Origin: an uncultured Eubacterium sp.
Lineage (GTDB): Bacteria > Bacillota > Clostridia > Oscillospirales > Acutalibacteraceae
Assembly (NCBI GenBank): GCA_934561395.1
Contig: CAKTGF010000001.1
Span: 186,001 to 250,000, forward strand
Reading direction: 5' to 3'
Length of the DNA stretch: 64,000 bases
This document shows positions 15,626 through 25,196 of the stretch, in pieces; the first letter of the stretch is position 1, and every line of letters starts with the position of its first letter. Below the pieces are notes generated by a model that saw only the letters and a program-made list of their open reading frames with translations, searched no databases and was not told the DNA's origin. The position numbers were made by a program, and so were the translations under genes.

Positions 15626-16225
15626 TTAATTGTTCCTTTCCTGTTGCTGATTATTTTTATCTATCTCCCACAGTACCCAATTGTAGCAGCTAAGGGTGTC
15701 GGGATGAATTTGCTTATTTTTGCCTGCCAAATCCACAATTGTGTGCTTTAGTGAATAAAGCATTCCGTCAAGCAGACTGTTATCGGTTCGCTGCCGCATT
15801 TCTTCAACATCGGGATAGCTTCTGTCAGCCGATGTGAAATCCGCAAGGTAAATAAGCATTTCAAAAAGGGTCATATTTTCCCTGCCTGTGGTGTGATACC
15901 TAATGCCCGAAATAATATCATTATCGGTTATGCCCAAATGATTTTTAACATAGGCTGCGCCGCTCATTTGATGGTAAACATTTTTGTTGCTGATTTCCAA
16001 GGGGGTCATTTTGGTGCCGTCAGCCTCAATCTCAGTTTTTTGGGTTTCAAGCTCGTCCTCCTTGGTTATATCGTGCAAAACCCCTGCAACATAAGCCTTT
16101 TCGGGGTCAATATTATATTTTTTTGCAAGCTCCGCCGCCCTTTCTGCCACACACATTGAGTGGTTAAAGCGATAGGGCGAAAGCCTTTCCTTAATTAAAT
16201 TAACATATTTATCAGTATTATACAT
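15626..16225 (-). CDS. yqeK: YqeK-type HD-domain Ap4A hydrolase
   Basis: A 199-residue HD-superfamily phosphohydrolase. Metal-binding residues are seen in NHSMCVAERAAEL, GVLHDITKE and the later YHTTGRENM. YqeK proteins cleave diadenosine tetraphosphate symmetrically to ADP. It overlaps the end of nadD by 8 bases (translational coupling). Confidence 0.9.
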   Translation of the reverse strand: MYNTDKYVNLIKERLSPYRFNHSMCVAERAAELAKKYNIDPEKAYVAGVLHDITKEDELETQKTEIEADGTKMTPLEISNKNVYHQMSGAAYVKNHLGITDNDIISGIRYHTTGRENMTLFEMLIYLADFTSADRSYPDVEEMRQRTDNSLLDGMLYSLKHTIVDLAGKNKQIHPDTLSCYNWVLWEIDKNNQQQERNN

Positions 16226-16832
16226 AGAGCTCGTGCTCCTTTATATATTCATTTACCGCTTTTGGCACAAATGCCGATATATCCTCTCCACGGGCAACCC
16301 TTTGCCTTATTTCCGTTGAGGAAACCACAACCGGCTTGGCTGTAAGCACATTAATGCCTGCAAGTTCCTTGTTTTGGGATAAAAAATCCGCAACAGCCTG
16401 CCTCTGGCACTCCTGCCGTGTTATTGCGCTCACATCGGAAAGGCGCAGTATATCACGATACCTGTACCACCTTTGAAAATTAAACAGCTGGTCGGAACCG
16501 ATAAACAGCACAAAGCTGTCATTGGGGTATTGCTCCCTTAATTTTTTTAGGGTTAGATATGTGTAGCTTTTTTCCCTGCTTTCAAGCTCAATCATTGAAA
16601 TTTCAACATTTTTTGCATATTTAAGTTCGCTTATTGCCAGGTTAATCATGGCTATTCTGTGTTCGGCAGAAATCAAGCCTTCAGCACTTTTGTGGGGTGG
16701 GTTCGCCGTGGGGATAATCAAAAGCCTGTCAATTTTACCAAAGGCCGCCTCTGCACGGCAAAGCTCGTCAATCAGGTGCAAATGCCCATTATGAATTGGG
16801 TTAAATGCACCCCCGAATATTCCTATTCTCAT
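16218..16832 (-). CDS. nadD: Nicotinate-nucleotide adenylyltransferase
   Basis: A 204-residue nucleotidyltransferase that makes deamido-NAD from NaMN and ATP. GGAFNPIHNGHLHL is the (H/T)xGH nucleotide-binding motif and SSTEIRQRVARGED the C-terminal ISSTxIR motif. It overlaps yqeK and starts 1 base after yhbY ends. Confidence 0.95.
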   Translation of the reverse strand: MRIGIFGGAFNPIHNGHLHLIDELCRAEAAFGKIDRLLIIPTANPPHKSAEGLISAEHRIAMINLAISELKYAKNVEISMIELESREKSYTYLTLKKLREQYPNDSFVLFIGSDQLFNFQRWYRYRDILRLSDVSAITRQECQRQAVADFLSQNKELAGINVLTAKPVVVSSTEIRQRVARGEDISAFVPKAVNEYIKEHELYV

Positions 16833-16833
16833 A

Positions 16834-17280
16834 TTACTTTGTTCTGCTTTGCTTTTTGTTTTTATCCTTATTTAAACGGTCGTAAACAGCGTAGGGATTT
16901 TTTGCTTCCTTTTCCCTTTGGCGCTGACGAAGACCTTTAATTTTAACCTTTTTCTTTGCGGTTGCCTTGGCGGTGCCTGAGCCCCTTTTTTTCTTTTTCT
17001 CGGCAATCTTGTCAGGGTCGGCCTTACGGTAAAGAACAATAATTCCGCCGATTACTTGAATAACCTCCGCCCCGAGTTTTTCCCCAAGCTCGTTTGCAAA
17101 CTGACGGGGTGCGTCAGGCGCTGTTTCAAGATGAACTCTTACCTTGATAAGCTCACGGTTATCCAAGGTATCGTCAATTTGATTAATCAGATTGTCGGTG
17201 ATACCTTCCTTACCGATTTGAATAATTGCGTCAAGACCGTTTGCCTTTGCACGCCACTGTGCACGTTCCTTTGATGTCAT
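16834..17280 (-). CDS. yhbY: YhbY-type CRM-domain RNA-binding protein
   Basis: A 148-residue protein. Residues 1-100 are a CRS1/YhbY (CRM) domain with LDAIIQIGKEGITDNLINQI and ELGEKLGAEVIQVIGGIIVLY; E. coli YhbY associates with pre-50S particles. The last 45 residues are a Lys/Arg-rich tail that the roughly 97-residue E. coli protein lacks; it probably adds RNA affinity. Confidence 0.88.
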   Translation of the reverse strand: MTSKERAQWRAKANGLDAIIQIGKEGITDNLINQIDDTLDNRELIKVRVHLETAPDAPRQFANELGEKLGAEVIQVIGGIIVLYRKADPDKIAEKKKKRGSGTAKATAKKKVKIKGLRQRQREKEAKNPYAVYDRLNKDKNKKQSRTK

Positions 17281-17289
17281 ATAATTCTC

Positions 17290-17913
17290 CTATAAAACCT
17301 TTTTCAATTCAGTAGTTAATTTTCTCAATGCGTTGCCACGGTGGGAAATTTTATCCTTTTCCTCGCCCTCGTATCTTCCGAAAGATTTGCCGTTAATAAT
17401 GAACAACGGGTCGTAGCCAAAGCCTGCGTTGCCGTCACGCTCAAAACCGATATTTCCGTGGCACTCCCCACGAACGGTTATTTCCTTTCCGTCGGGGAAT
17501 ATGCAGCATATTGCACACACATAGTAAGCCGTTCTCTTTTCCATGGGAACGCCGTCAAGGAGTTCTAACAAAAGGTTGTTGTTATCCTCATCGTCAGCAT
17601 TTTCCTCATTGTCGATATTTTTGCCGTTTTTATCATAAATGTTTGCAAAACGGGCTGAATATATACCCGGTGCGCCGTTAATGTAATCTACGCAAAGGCC
17701 GCTGTCATCGGCAATTGCCGGCATACCGGTAATTTCGCAGGCGGATTTTGCCTTTATTTTTGCATTTTCCTCAAAGGTTTCGCCGTCCTCAACAACATCA
17801 GGCAGGGTTATGCCCAGCATTTTGGCAGTAACCACATTAACACCCAGTGGGGATAAAATGCGCTGCATTTCCGCAAGCTTTTTCATATTGTTTGTTGCTA
17901 AAATAAAATCCAT
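17290..17913 (-). CDS. rdgB: Inosine/xanthosine triphosphate pyrophosphatase (RdgB/HAM1)
   Basis: A 207-residue house-cleaning enzyme that removes dITP and XTP. Family motifs are ATNNMKKLAEM, the catalytic ADDSGLCVDYINGAPGIYSA, and FGYDPLF near the C-terminus. A short acidic insert (NIDNEENADDEDNN) is unusual. Start and stop overlap by one base with ftsY (17913). Confidence 0.93.
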   Translation of the reverse strand: MDFILATNNMKKLAEMQRILSPLGVNVVTAKMLGITLPDVVEDGETFEENAKIKAKSACEITGMPAIADDSGLCVDYINGAPGIYSARFANIYDKNGKNIDNEENADDEDNNNLLLELLDGVPMEKRTAYYVCAICCIFPDGKEITVRGECHGNIGFERDGNAGFGYDPLFIINGKSFGRYEGEEKDKISHRGNALRKLTTELKKVL

Positions 17914-18893
17914 TAATCTTCCTCTTCTTCATCTGCCGATGAAATAAATTCAGCAATTTCATTATCGTCATCATGGGTGGGCTTAATGTCAAACAGTGCC
18001 GATGCAAACGCCTCTGCATCAAAGGGCTGAAGGTCGTCAATTTTTTCGCCCACGCCTACAAATTTTACAGGAACATCAAGCTCGTTATTAATGGCAAGAA
18101 CAACGCCGCCACGGGCTGTTCCGTCAAGCTTGGTTAAAATAATGCCCGTAATTCCCGCTGCGTCCTTAAAGTCCTTTGCCTGGTTAACGGCATTTTGACC
18201 TGTGGTTGCATCAAGAACCAAAAGGGTTTCCCTTGATGCGTCGGGCAGTTCTCTGTCAATAACACGGCTGATTTTGTTAAGCTCATCCATCAAATTCTTT
18301 TTGTTATGCAGTCTTCCTGCAGTATCAATAATAATAACATCCGCATTTCTTGCCTTGGCAGACTGAATTGTGTCAAAAACAACTGCCGCAGGGTCCGAGC
18401 CCTCCGCATGCTTAATCATGGGAACATCTGCACGCTGCGCCCACACCTCAAGCTGGTCAATAGCCGCAGCCCTAAAGGTGTCGGCAGCGCCGAGAACAAC
18501 GCTCCTGCCCATATTTTTAAGCCTTAAGGCAAGCTTGCCTATGGTTGTGGTTTTGCCAACGCCGTTAACGCCGATTACAAGAATAATTGACGGTTTGGTG
18601 CGCAGTTTTAAGTAGGAACCGCCCCAAACAACACCGGCAACAATATCCTTTAATGTTGACCTTACCTCTGAAACATCGGTAATTTTATCATTTTCGATTT
18701 TTTCCTTTAAATCATTAATTACTCTTTCCGCTGTGGGCAGGCCAACATCGCCCATAATCAAAACCTCTTCCAGCTCCTCAAAAAGCTCGTCGCAGATTTC
18801 GTCGTATGTTTCGATAACCTCGTCAACCTGTGCGGTTAAGCCCTCGTCACGAGTTTTCTTTAAGCCCTTTCTGAGCTTGCTAAAAAGTCCCAT
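17913..18893 (-). CDS. ftsY: Signal recognition particle receptor FtsY
   Basis: A 326-residue NG-domain GTPase that docks SRP-ribosome complexes at the membrane. GTPase motifs: GVNGVGKTTTIGKLA (G1), DTFRAAAIDQLEVW, DTAGRLHNKKNL (G3), TKLDGTARGG (G4). The long acidic A domain of E. coli is absent, as in most Gram-positives; a short acidic tail (SSADEEEED) sits at the C-terminus. It lies 23 bases downstream of smc. Confidence 0.96.
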   Translation of the reverse strand: MGLFSKLRKGLKKTRDEGLTAQVDEVIETYDEICDELFEELEEVLIMGDVGLPTAERVINDLKEKIENDKITDVSEVRSTLKDIVAGVVWGGSYLKLRTKPSIILVIGVNGVGKTTTIGKLALRLKNMGRSVVLGAADTFRAAAIDQLEVWAQRADVPMIKHAEGSDPAAVVFDTIQSAKARNADVIIIDTAGRLHNKKNLMDELNKISRVIDRELPDASRETLLVLDATTGQNAVNQAKDFKDAAGITGIILTKLDGTARGGVVLAINNELDVPVKFVGVGEKIDDLQPFDAEAFASALFDIKPTHDDDNEIAEFISSADEEEED

Positions 18894-18916
18894 AATCTCT
18901 CCTTATCTGTAAGTAA

Positions 18917-21900
18917 CTATCCCTCAAGCCCCATTTTAGCCGCAAGTTCTGCGGATTGAAGCTCAAGAAGCTTTGAAACACCCTTTTCCTGCATTGTAAC
19001 GCCGTAAAGCACATCTGCCTCTTCCATAGTGCCCCTACGGTGAGTAATGGAAATAAATTGGGTTTTATCGGTCATTTTTCTCATATACTTTGCAAAGCGT
19101 TCAACATTAACATCGTCAAGGGCAGCCTCAACCTCGTCATAAATACAAAATGGAGAGGGCTGCACCTTGAGAACAGAGAACAAAAGCGCCATTGCCGCAA
19201 GGGATTTTTCGCCGCCCGAAAACAGGTTAATGTTTTGTACCGATTTGCCCGGCGGCTGAATTTTAATTTCAATTGCGGATTCAAGGCAGTTGTCGGGTTC
19301 CTCCAAAATAAGCTCGCCCTTACCTCCGCCGAAGAAATCCGCAAAGGATATTTTAAATTCCTCGTTAATTTTGTTAAATTGGGAAAGGAATTTTTCGCTC
19401 ATTGAGGCAGTTAAATCCTCAATAATCTTTTGCAGCTCGGATTTTGACTTTTCAATATCGTCAATTTGCTCTTTAAGGAATTCGTACCTTTCGGAAACCT
19501 CCTTATACTCCTCAATAGCGCCCACATTAATTGAGCCGAGAGCCTTAATTGCCACTTTAATTTCGTGCAGCCGCTTTTTAGCCTCGGTCATATTTTCAAT
19601 TACAATGCCCAGCGCCTCCGCCTCGGGCTTTGTGAGTTCATACTGTTCAAAGAGCATATCGCCCAACTCGTCATACTCACGCTTCATATTATTTTTGCGC
19701 TCGTCAAGCCTTACAATTTCTGCGGAAAGCTTTTCCTTGTCTTGATTTTTGGCTTTTTCAAGGTTTCTTAAATCAACGCTTTTCTTTTCAAGCTCGTCAC
19801 GGGCGGTAATTTGGTCCTGAACTGAAAGCAAGGATTCCTTTGCGCTGCCACGGAGCTTGTCCGCCTGCGCCTGAACCTCTGCAATAGATAAAAGCAGGTT
19901 TTCGTTTTTAGCCTTAATTGCGCTGATTTCATCATTAATGCTGTTAACCCTGTCGCTTTGGTTGGACATTCGCAGCTCCAGCTCCTCCATAGCAAGCCTT
20001 GCCGCCTCGGTATCCCTTGCAATTGTAACAAGGGCAAGGTTAATATCCTCGCTGCGTGCCCTGATTGCCTCACGCTTTTCGGCAATTTCGTCTGCGCCCT
20101 CGTTTGATTCGTTTAATTTTTGCTCAGTTTCTGCAATTTGCCTGTTAACCTGCTCAACCTCTGCACTTGCCTCACGGTTAGCCTGCTCAAACAGCATAAT
20201 TCTGCCGTCTGCATTTTCCTTTTCACGGAGTATTGCCGACTTTTGCTCGTTTAACAATGACAGCTTGTCGCCAATCAGCTTATCGTCGCCCTCTGCACGG
20301 ATAAGCTCCTCCTTAGCGTTGCGAAGGTCGGCGTCCGCCCCCTTAAGGTCTGCGCCTGCCCTGTTAGCGTCCTCAATTGCCTTTTTGTATTCTGCGGCAG
20401 ATTCCTGAACACGGGTGGAAAGCTTTTCAGCCTCCTGCTTAAGCTCCTCAATAAGATTTGCTCTTGAAAGCACACCTGCGCCCTTTGAGCGTGAACCGCC
20501 GGTCATTGAGCCCCCGGCGTTCATAACCTGACCGTCAAGGGTAACAATTTTATATCTGTTTTTATATCGCTTTGAAATGCCGATTGCGCAGTCAATATCC
20601 TCAACAACCATTACCCTGCCCAAAAGGTTGGCAACAATGTTTTTATATTGGCTGTCGCACTCAACAAGGTTTGCGGCAATGTCAACAAAGCCGAAATTAT
20701 CGTCTAAATCCTTTTCCTCCATAAATCTGGGTTTGATAGCCGAAATTGGAAGAAATGTTGCACGGCCCTGATTGTTTTGCTTTAAGTAAATGATTGCACG
20801 CTTTGCGTCCGCCTCGTTGCTGACAACAATGTTTTGCATTGCCGCACCCAAGGCAACCTCAATAGCGGTTGAATACTCGTTATCAACGCTGATAAGCTGT
20901 GACAGTGTGCCGTGTATGCCTGAAAGCGCATGGGATTGGCTTTGCTTAAGCACGGTTTTAACCGCACCTGAAAAGCCTTCCATGTTCTTTTCCAAATCCG
21001 ACAGCATATTTGCTCTCGATTTCTTTTCCTCAAGAGTGTGCAGCAGCTTTTCGTATTCGGTCTTAAGCTTTTCTGCCTTTTCGGTTTTTGATGAAAGCTT
21101 TAATTGGTAGCCGCCCATTGAATTTTCATATTCGTCAATTCGCTCTTGCAGGAATTTAAGATTTTCGCCGCTTTCCTCCTTGCGTGAGGATGCAAGCTCA
21201 ATTTCCCTGTCAAGCTGTGAAATATTTTCATCAATGGTTAACCGGCGTGCCTTAATCTCCTCAATTGAGGATAAAGCCTGTGAGCACTTAACCTTGCAGT
21301 CTGACAGCTTTAAGGTAAGCTGCGAAAGCTGTGCGTTAAGCATGCTGTTCCTGCCGCTGATTTCCTCATTGTCGGAAAGTATTTGGTTGAGCTCGCCTGT
21401 AACATTGCGCAATTCAATATTCTTAGCGTTTGCAAGCTCCTCGTTTTTCCTGATAAATTCCTTTTTCTCTGCGATTTGCTCCTCAAGGCTTGTGCTGGAA
21501 TTATCGGCATCGTTTATGTCTGCCTGCAAGCGCTCAATGGTTTCATTATTATGCGAAAGGGTTGCGTTTAAAACGCTTATTTCGCCGTCCTTACGCACAG
21601 CCTCCTCCTCAAAGGCGGAGGCGCCTATTCTCTGTTGCTCGATTTCAAGGTTGATTGAGGCAATGCCTGCGGCAGCCTCCTCAATTTGGCGCTCAATGCT
21701 TTCCAAATCCTTGCCGCACAGCTCATATGAGGCGTTTGCAGCGTCTATTTTATGTTCCTGCTCACGCAGTTCCACTGTAAATTTGTTGATTTTGTTAAGC
21801 CAAACACCTATTTCAAGGGTTTTCTTTTCCTCGCTGTATTCAAGAAACTTTTTTGCCTTTTCACTTTGGTTTTTAAGAGGACCCACACGGCTTTCAAGCT

Positions 21901-22489
21901 CATTCAAAATGTCCAAAAGCCTTACAAGGTTTTCCTGCGCCTGCTCCAATCTGCGCTCGGCATCCTTACGCTTGTGGCGAAAACGGCTTATGCCTGCCGC
22001 CTCCTCAAAAAGCTCACGGCGTTCCTCGTTTTTAGCGGAAATGATAGAATCAATTTTACCCTGCCCTACCATTGAATAGCCGTCTGCGCCAAGTCCCGTA
22101 TCCATAAACAGCTCGTGAATATCCTTGCGGCGAACAACCTCGCCGTCAATTTTATATTCGCTTTCGCCTGAACGGTAGTAGCGGCGGGTAACGGTTACTA
22201 TCTCTCCGTGGTCCTTTAAAGCGCCGTCGGAATTATCAAGTGTCAGCACAACCTGAGCAAAGCCCAGGGGCTTTCTTGTTGATGTGCCGCCGAAAATAAC
22301 ATCCTCCATTTTTGAGCCCCTAAGTGACTTTGTAGAGGTTTCGCCAAGCACCCAGCGAACGGCATCGGAAATATTGCTTTTACCCGAGCCGTTAGGGCCT
22401 ACAACGGCGGTTATGCCCTTGCCGAAGTTTAATTCTGTTTTATCAGGGAATGACTTAAATCCCTGCATTTCAAGCGTTCTTAATAACAT
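18917..22489 (-). CDS. smc: Chromosome segregation ATPase SMC
   Basis: An 1190-residue SMC. The N-terminal Walker A is VGPNGSGKSNISDAVRWVLG. Two long coiled coils flank a hinge near residues 500-650 (GFVDIAANLVE...MNAGGSMTGGSRSKGAG). The C-terminal head carries LFSGGEKSLAAMALLF and the Walker B YDEVEAALDD. It compacts and segregates the chromosome with ScpA/ScpB, which are not in this window. Order rnc-radical SAM-smc-ftsY is classic for Clostridia. Confidence 0.97.
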   Translation of the reverse strand: MLLRTLEMQGFKSFPDKTELNFGKGITAVVGPNGSGKSNISDAVRWVLGETSTKSLRGSKMEDVIFGGTSTRKPLGFAQVVLTLDNSDGALKDHGEIVTVTRRYYRSGESEYKIDGEVVRRKDIHELFMDTGLGADGYSMVGQGKIDSIISAKNEERRELFEEAAGISRFRHKRKDAERRLEQAQENLVRLLDILNELESRVGPLKNQSEKAKKFLEYSEEKKTLEIGVWLNKINKFTVELREQEHKIDAANASYELCGKDLESIERQIEEAAAGIASINLEIEQQRIGASAFEEEAVRKDGEISVLNATLSHNNETIERLQADINDADNSSTSLEEQIAEKKEFIRKNEELANAKNIELRNVTGELNQILSDNEEISGRNSMLNAQLSQLTLKLSDCKVKCSQALSSIEEIKARRLTIDENISQLDREIELASSRKEESGENLKFLQERIDEYENSMGGYQLKLSSKTEKAEKLKTEYEKLLHTLEEKKSRANMLSDLEKNMEGFSGAVKTVLKQSQSHALSGIHGTLSQLISVDNEYSTAIEVALGAAMQNIVVSNEADAKRAIIYLKQNNQGRATFLPISAIKPRFMEEKDLDDNFGFVDIAANLVECDSQYKNIVANLLGRVMVVEDIDCAIGISKRYKNRYKIVTLDGQVMNAGGSMTGGSRSKGAGVLSRANLIEELKQEAEKLSTRVQESAAEYKKAIEDANRAGADLKGADADLRNAKEELIRAEGDDKLIGDKLSLLNEQKSAILREKENADGRIMLFEQANREASAEVEQVNRQIAETEQKLNESNEGADEIAEKREAIRARSEDINLALVTIARDTEAARLAMEELELRMSNQSDRVNSINDEISAIKAKNENLLLSIAEVQAQADKLRGSAKESLLSVQDQITARDELEKKSVDLRNLEKAKNQDKEKLSAEIVRLDERKNNMKREYDELGDMLFEQYELTKPEAEALGIVIENMTEAKKRLHEIKVAIKALGSINVGAIEEYKEVSERYEFLKEQIDDIEKSKSELQKIIEDLTASMSEKFLSQFNKINEEFKISFADFFGGGKGELILEEPDNCLESAIEIKIQPPGKSVQNINLFSGGEKSLAAMALLFSVLKVQPSPFCIYDEVEAALDDVNVERFAKYMRKMTDKTQFISITHRRGTMEEADVLYGVTMQEKGVSKLLELQSAELAAKMGLEG

Positions 22490-22498
22490 AAGCTTAAC

Positions 22499-23476
22499 CT
22501 ATTTTCTGATAATTTTTAAATCGTCCTTTTCAACCTTATCGGTAACAGTGACCTTTATGTTGTAGCCCTGTTCCATAAGGAAATAAATATTGCGTTTTTG
22601 CTGCCCCTTAAGCTGTGAAACGCTTTTTGGATTAACCAATATTTCATAGCTTGCAGGGGGATATTTTAAAATGCGGTTGAGCATATAACGAGATTTAACA
22701 ATCTCTCCGAAGGAATCATGAAATGCTCCCGCAACCATATTCTTTTTAATATCCGTTGAGGAATGAAGCCCCAGCCTTATTACGGTTATGCCGTTTTTCT
22801 CAAACATGGGCACAAGCCTTGTGCACAAATTTGCGGCGTCGTCCACCGTTTGGGGCTTGTAAATTTCTTTTTCGTAAAGCTCTGCCAAATATGTATTTTT
22901 CAGCACAACCGTGGGGTAAATTCTTACCGTTTTCGGCTTTAAGGCAATTATTTTTTTTGCGGTTTCAACTGCCTTTTCGTCGGTATCGGTATAAAGCCCC
23001 GTCATCATTTGAAGCCCTAATTCAAAGCCGTATTTTTTAATAAGTTCCGAGGCTTTCACAACATCGGCGGAAGTGTGCCCACGCAAATTTGCCTTAAGCA
23101 CATCGTCATCCATTGACTGTGCCCCAAGTTCAATTGCGGTAACGCCCTTGCTTTTGAGCAGAGCTAAAATTTCATCGTCAATAAAATCGGGTCGGGTGGA
23201 AATTCTTATTCCCGTAATTCTGTTGTTATCAATATATTCATGTGCAGTGTTTAAAAGCTCCAGCATATACGCCCTGTCAATTGCAGTGAACGAACCGCCG
23301 AAAAATGCAATTTCATAAACATAGCCCTTGCGCTTAAGTGCGGTTTCAACCGCTTGCCTGACATCTGCGGAGGTGGGCTGCGCCTGCTTGCCCGTAATGG
23401 TTTTTTGGTTGCAAAACGAGCACTGCTGCGGACAGCCGTTATGGGGCACAAAAATACTTATATTTCCCTTTTTCAT
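22499..23476 (-). CDS. Radical SAM protein, Elp3-like without acetyltransferase domain
   Basis: A 325-residue radical SAM enzyme with the cluster motif GCPQQCSFC (CxxxCxxC) near residues 14-21, followed by AFFGGSFTAIDRAYM, SMDDDVLKANLRGHT and KTVRIYPTVVL. It belongs to the Elp3-related COG1243 group that sits between rnc and smc in many Clostridia. The C-terminal GNAT domain of true Elp3 is missing, so wobble-uridine modification cannot be assumed. It shares one base with the rnc stop. Confidence 0.88.
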   Translation of the reverse strand: MKKGNISIFVPHNGCPQQCSFCNQKTITGKQAQPTSADVRQAVETALKRKGYVYEIAFFGGSFTAIDRAYMLELLNTAHEYIDNNRITGIRISTRPDFIDDEILALLKSKGVTAIELGAQSMDDDVLKANLRGHTSADVVKASELIKKYGFELGLQMMTGLYTDTDEKAVETAKKIIALKPKTVRIYPTVVLKNTYLAELYEKEIYKPQTVDDAANLCTRLVPMFEKNGITVIRLGLHSSTDIKKNMVAGAFHDSFGEIVKSRYMLNRILKYPPASYEILVNPKSVSQLKGQQKRNIYFLMEQGYNIKVTVTDKVEKDDLKIIRK

Positions 23477-24162
23477 TATGACAACCCCATTAGCGAAAGC
23501 GCTTCTCTTGCGGCAAGTTGCTCAGCCTGCTTTTTACTTTTTCCCTCGCCCCTGCCGATAACATTTGAGTTTAAATGAACCTCGGCAACAAAGCGTTTGT
23601 CATGGTCGGGGCCGTATTCATCCACCAAAACATAGTTTAAGGTTTCATCCGGGTTTTGCTGAACAACCTCCTGCAAATGGGTTTTGTAATCCTTAAAATT
23701 GGTGTGCTTGGTTTCAACCTCACGGGATAAAAAGCGAAGAATGTGCCTTTTTGCGTTTTCCATGCCGCCGTCAAGATAAATTGCGGCAATAAGCGCCTCA
23801 AAGGCGTCCTCCAAAACAGAGGGGCGGTTTGCTCCTCCGCAGGCTGCCTCGCCCTTGCCCAGGTAAAGGCAGCTGCCCAAATCAATTTCCCTTGCAAATT
23901 CGGAAAGGGACTGTGTGCAAACCAGAGATGAGCGCAGCTTTGAAAGCTTGCCCTCGGGCATATTGGGAAATTTTTCGTAAAGATACTCCGCCGTTACTAT
24001 TGAAAGCACCGCATCCCCCAAAAACTCCATTCTTTCGTTGCAGGGTATGGCAGTTTTATTTTCATTTGCATAGCTTGAGTGAGTAAGCGCCTCGGTAAGC
24101 AGTTTTTTATCCTTAAACTTATATTTAATTTTTTCCTCAAGAGTAGTTGTATCAATCTTCAT
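23476..24162 (-). CDS. rnc: Ribonuclease III
   Basis: A 228-residue endonuclease for double-stranded RNA (rRNA processing and mRNA turnover). The catalytic signature is ERMEFLGDAVLSIVTAEYL, with later acidic residues in LEDAFEALIAAIYLDGG. A C-terminal dsRNA-binding domain runs from about residue 157 (HLQEVVQQNPDETLNYVLVD...SKKQAEQLAAREAL). It overlaps the plsX end by 11 bases. Confidence 0.96.
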   Translation of the reverse strand: MKIDTTTLEEKIKYKFKDKKLLTEALTHSSYANENKTAIPCNERMEFLGDAVLSIVTAEYLYEKFPNMPEGKLSKLRSSLVCTQSLSEFAREIDLGSCLYLGKGEAACGGANRPSVLEDAFEALIAAIYLDGGMENAKRHILRFLSREVETKHTNFKDYKTHLQEVVQQNPDETLNYVLVDEYGPDHDKRFVAEVHLNSNVIGRGEGKSKKQAEQLAAREALSLMGLS

Positions 24163-25147
24163 TTTTTAACTCGTTCTCTATTTTATCTATCAGGTCGGTT
24201 TTTAAAAAGCATACCGCCTGTTTAATTGCGTTTTTAAATGTGCGTGCGTCAGCAGAGCCATGAGCCTTTATAACGGGCTTTTTAACGCCCAGCATAACTG
24301 CACCGCCGTATTCCTTGTAGTCAAACTGCTTTTTCATTTCGTCAATACCGGGCTTAACCCCAAGGTATGAAAGCTTTGAAAGGGTGTTTTTGTAAAACGC
24401 CTGCTTAATGCCGTTCATCAGCACCTTTGCCACACCCTCGTAGGTTTTTAAAATCAAATTGCCCGTAAAGCCGTCGGCAACAATAACATCGGCGTCGCCG
24501 AAGGGGATTTGTCTGCCCTCAATATTGCCCACAAAATTGTAGCTTGCCTTGCTCATAAGGGCATAAGCCTCTTTAACAACAGAGGTGCCCTTTGTGGGCT
24601 CTGTGCCGTTGTTGGCAAGGGCAACCCTTGGGCTTTCGTAGCCCAAAACATTTTTCATATAAATTGAGCCCAGCAGACCAAACTGATATAAAAAATCAGG
24701 CTTACATTCGGCATTTGCGCCGCAGTCCATAAGAAGAATGGGCTTTTTGGCGCTTGGCATAACCGAAGCGATTGCAGGCCTTTTAACGCCCTTAATTCGC
24801 TTGGTTATAAGTGTTGCGCCAACTGTGATTGCACCTGTGTTGCCTGCGCTGACGAAGGCGTCGCCCTCGCCGTCGTTAAGCAGCTTAAAGCCCACTGCAA
24901 GTGAAGAATCGGGCTTAGCTTTAAGAACCGACCTTGGCTCGTCGCACATGGTTATAACATCGCTTGCGTGATGAACCGTAATATTGTGCATATCAAGGTT
25001 GTTATCCTTGGCACAGCTTTCAATCTGCCTGCTGTCGCCCACAAGCACAACTTTTTCAATATTAAATTCCTTGATTGCTGAAATTGCGCCCTTGATTATT
25101 TCAAGGGGGGCGTTGTCGCCGCCCATTGCGTCAACTATAATTTTCAT
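24152..25147 (-). CDS. plsX: Phosphate acyltransferase PlsX
   Basis: A 331-residue enzyme that makes acyl-phosphate from acyl-ACP for phospholipid synthesis. The start MKIIVDAMGGDNAPLEIIKG is diagnostic. VSAGNTGAITVGATLI and ADGFTGNLILKTYEG are also visible. The ATG at 25147 follows GCAGGAG; an in-frame upstream extension is rejected because the family starts at this Met. The acpP gene often found between plsX and rnc is absent; the two genes overlap directly. Confidence 0.95.
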   Translation of the reverse strand: MKIIVDAMGGDNAPLEIIKGAISAIKEFNIEKVVLVGDSRQIESCAKDNNLDMHNITVHHASDVITMCDEPRSVLKAKPDSSLAVGFKLLNDGEGDAFVSAGNTGAITVGATLITKRIKGVKRPAIASVMPSAKKPILLMDCGANAECKPDFLYQFGLLGSIYMKNVLGYESPRVALANNGTEPTKGTSVVKEAYALMSKASYNFVGNIEGRQIPFGDADVIVADGFTGNLILKTYEGVAKVLMNGIKQAFYKNTLSKLSYLGVKPGIDEMKKQFDYKEYGGAVMLGVKKPVIKAHGSADARTFKNAIKQAVCFLKTDLIDKIENELKNED

Positions 25148-25196
25148 TATACAATCTCCTGCAGAAAGCTGTTGCAGGCAGTTAAAACCGCCTTGC

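Noticed and set aside
21180..22079. 299-residue plus-strand frame inside smc
   Set aside because: Ser/Leu-rich shadow of the coiled-coil codons on the other strand, with no ribosome site.
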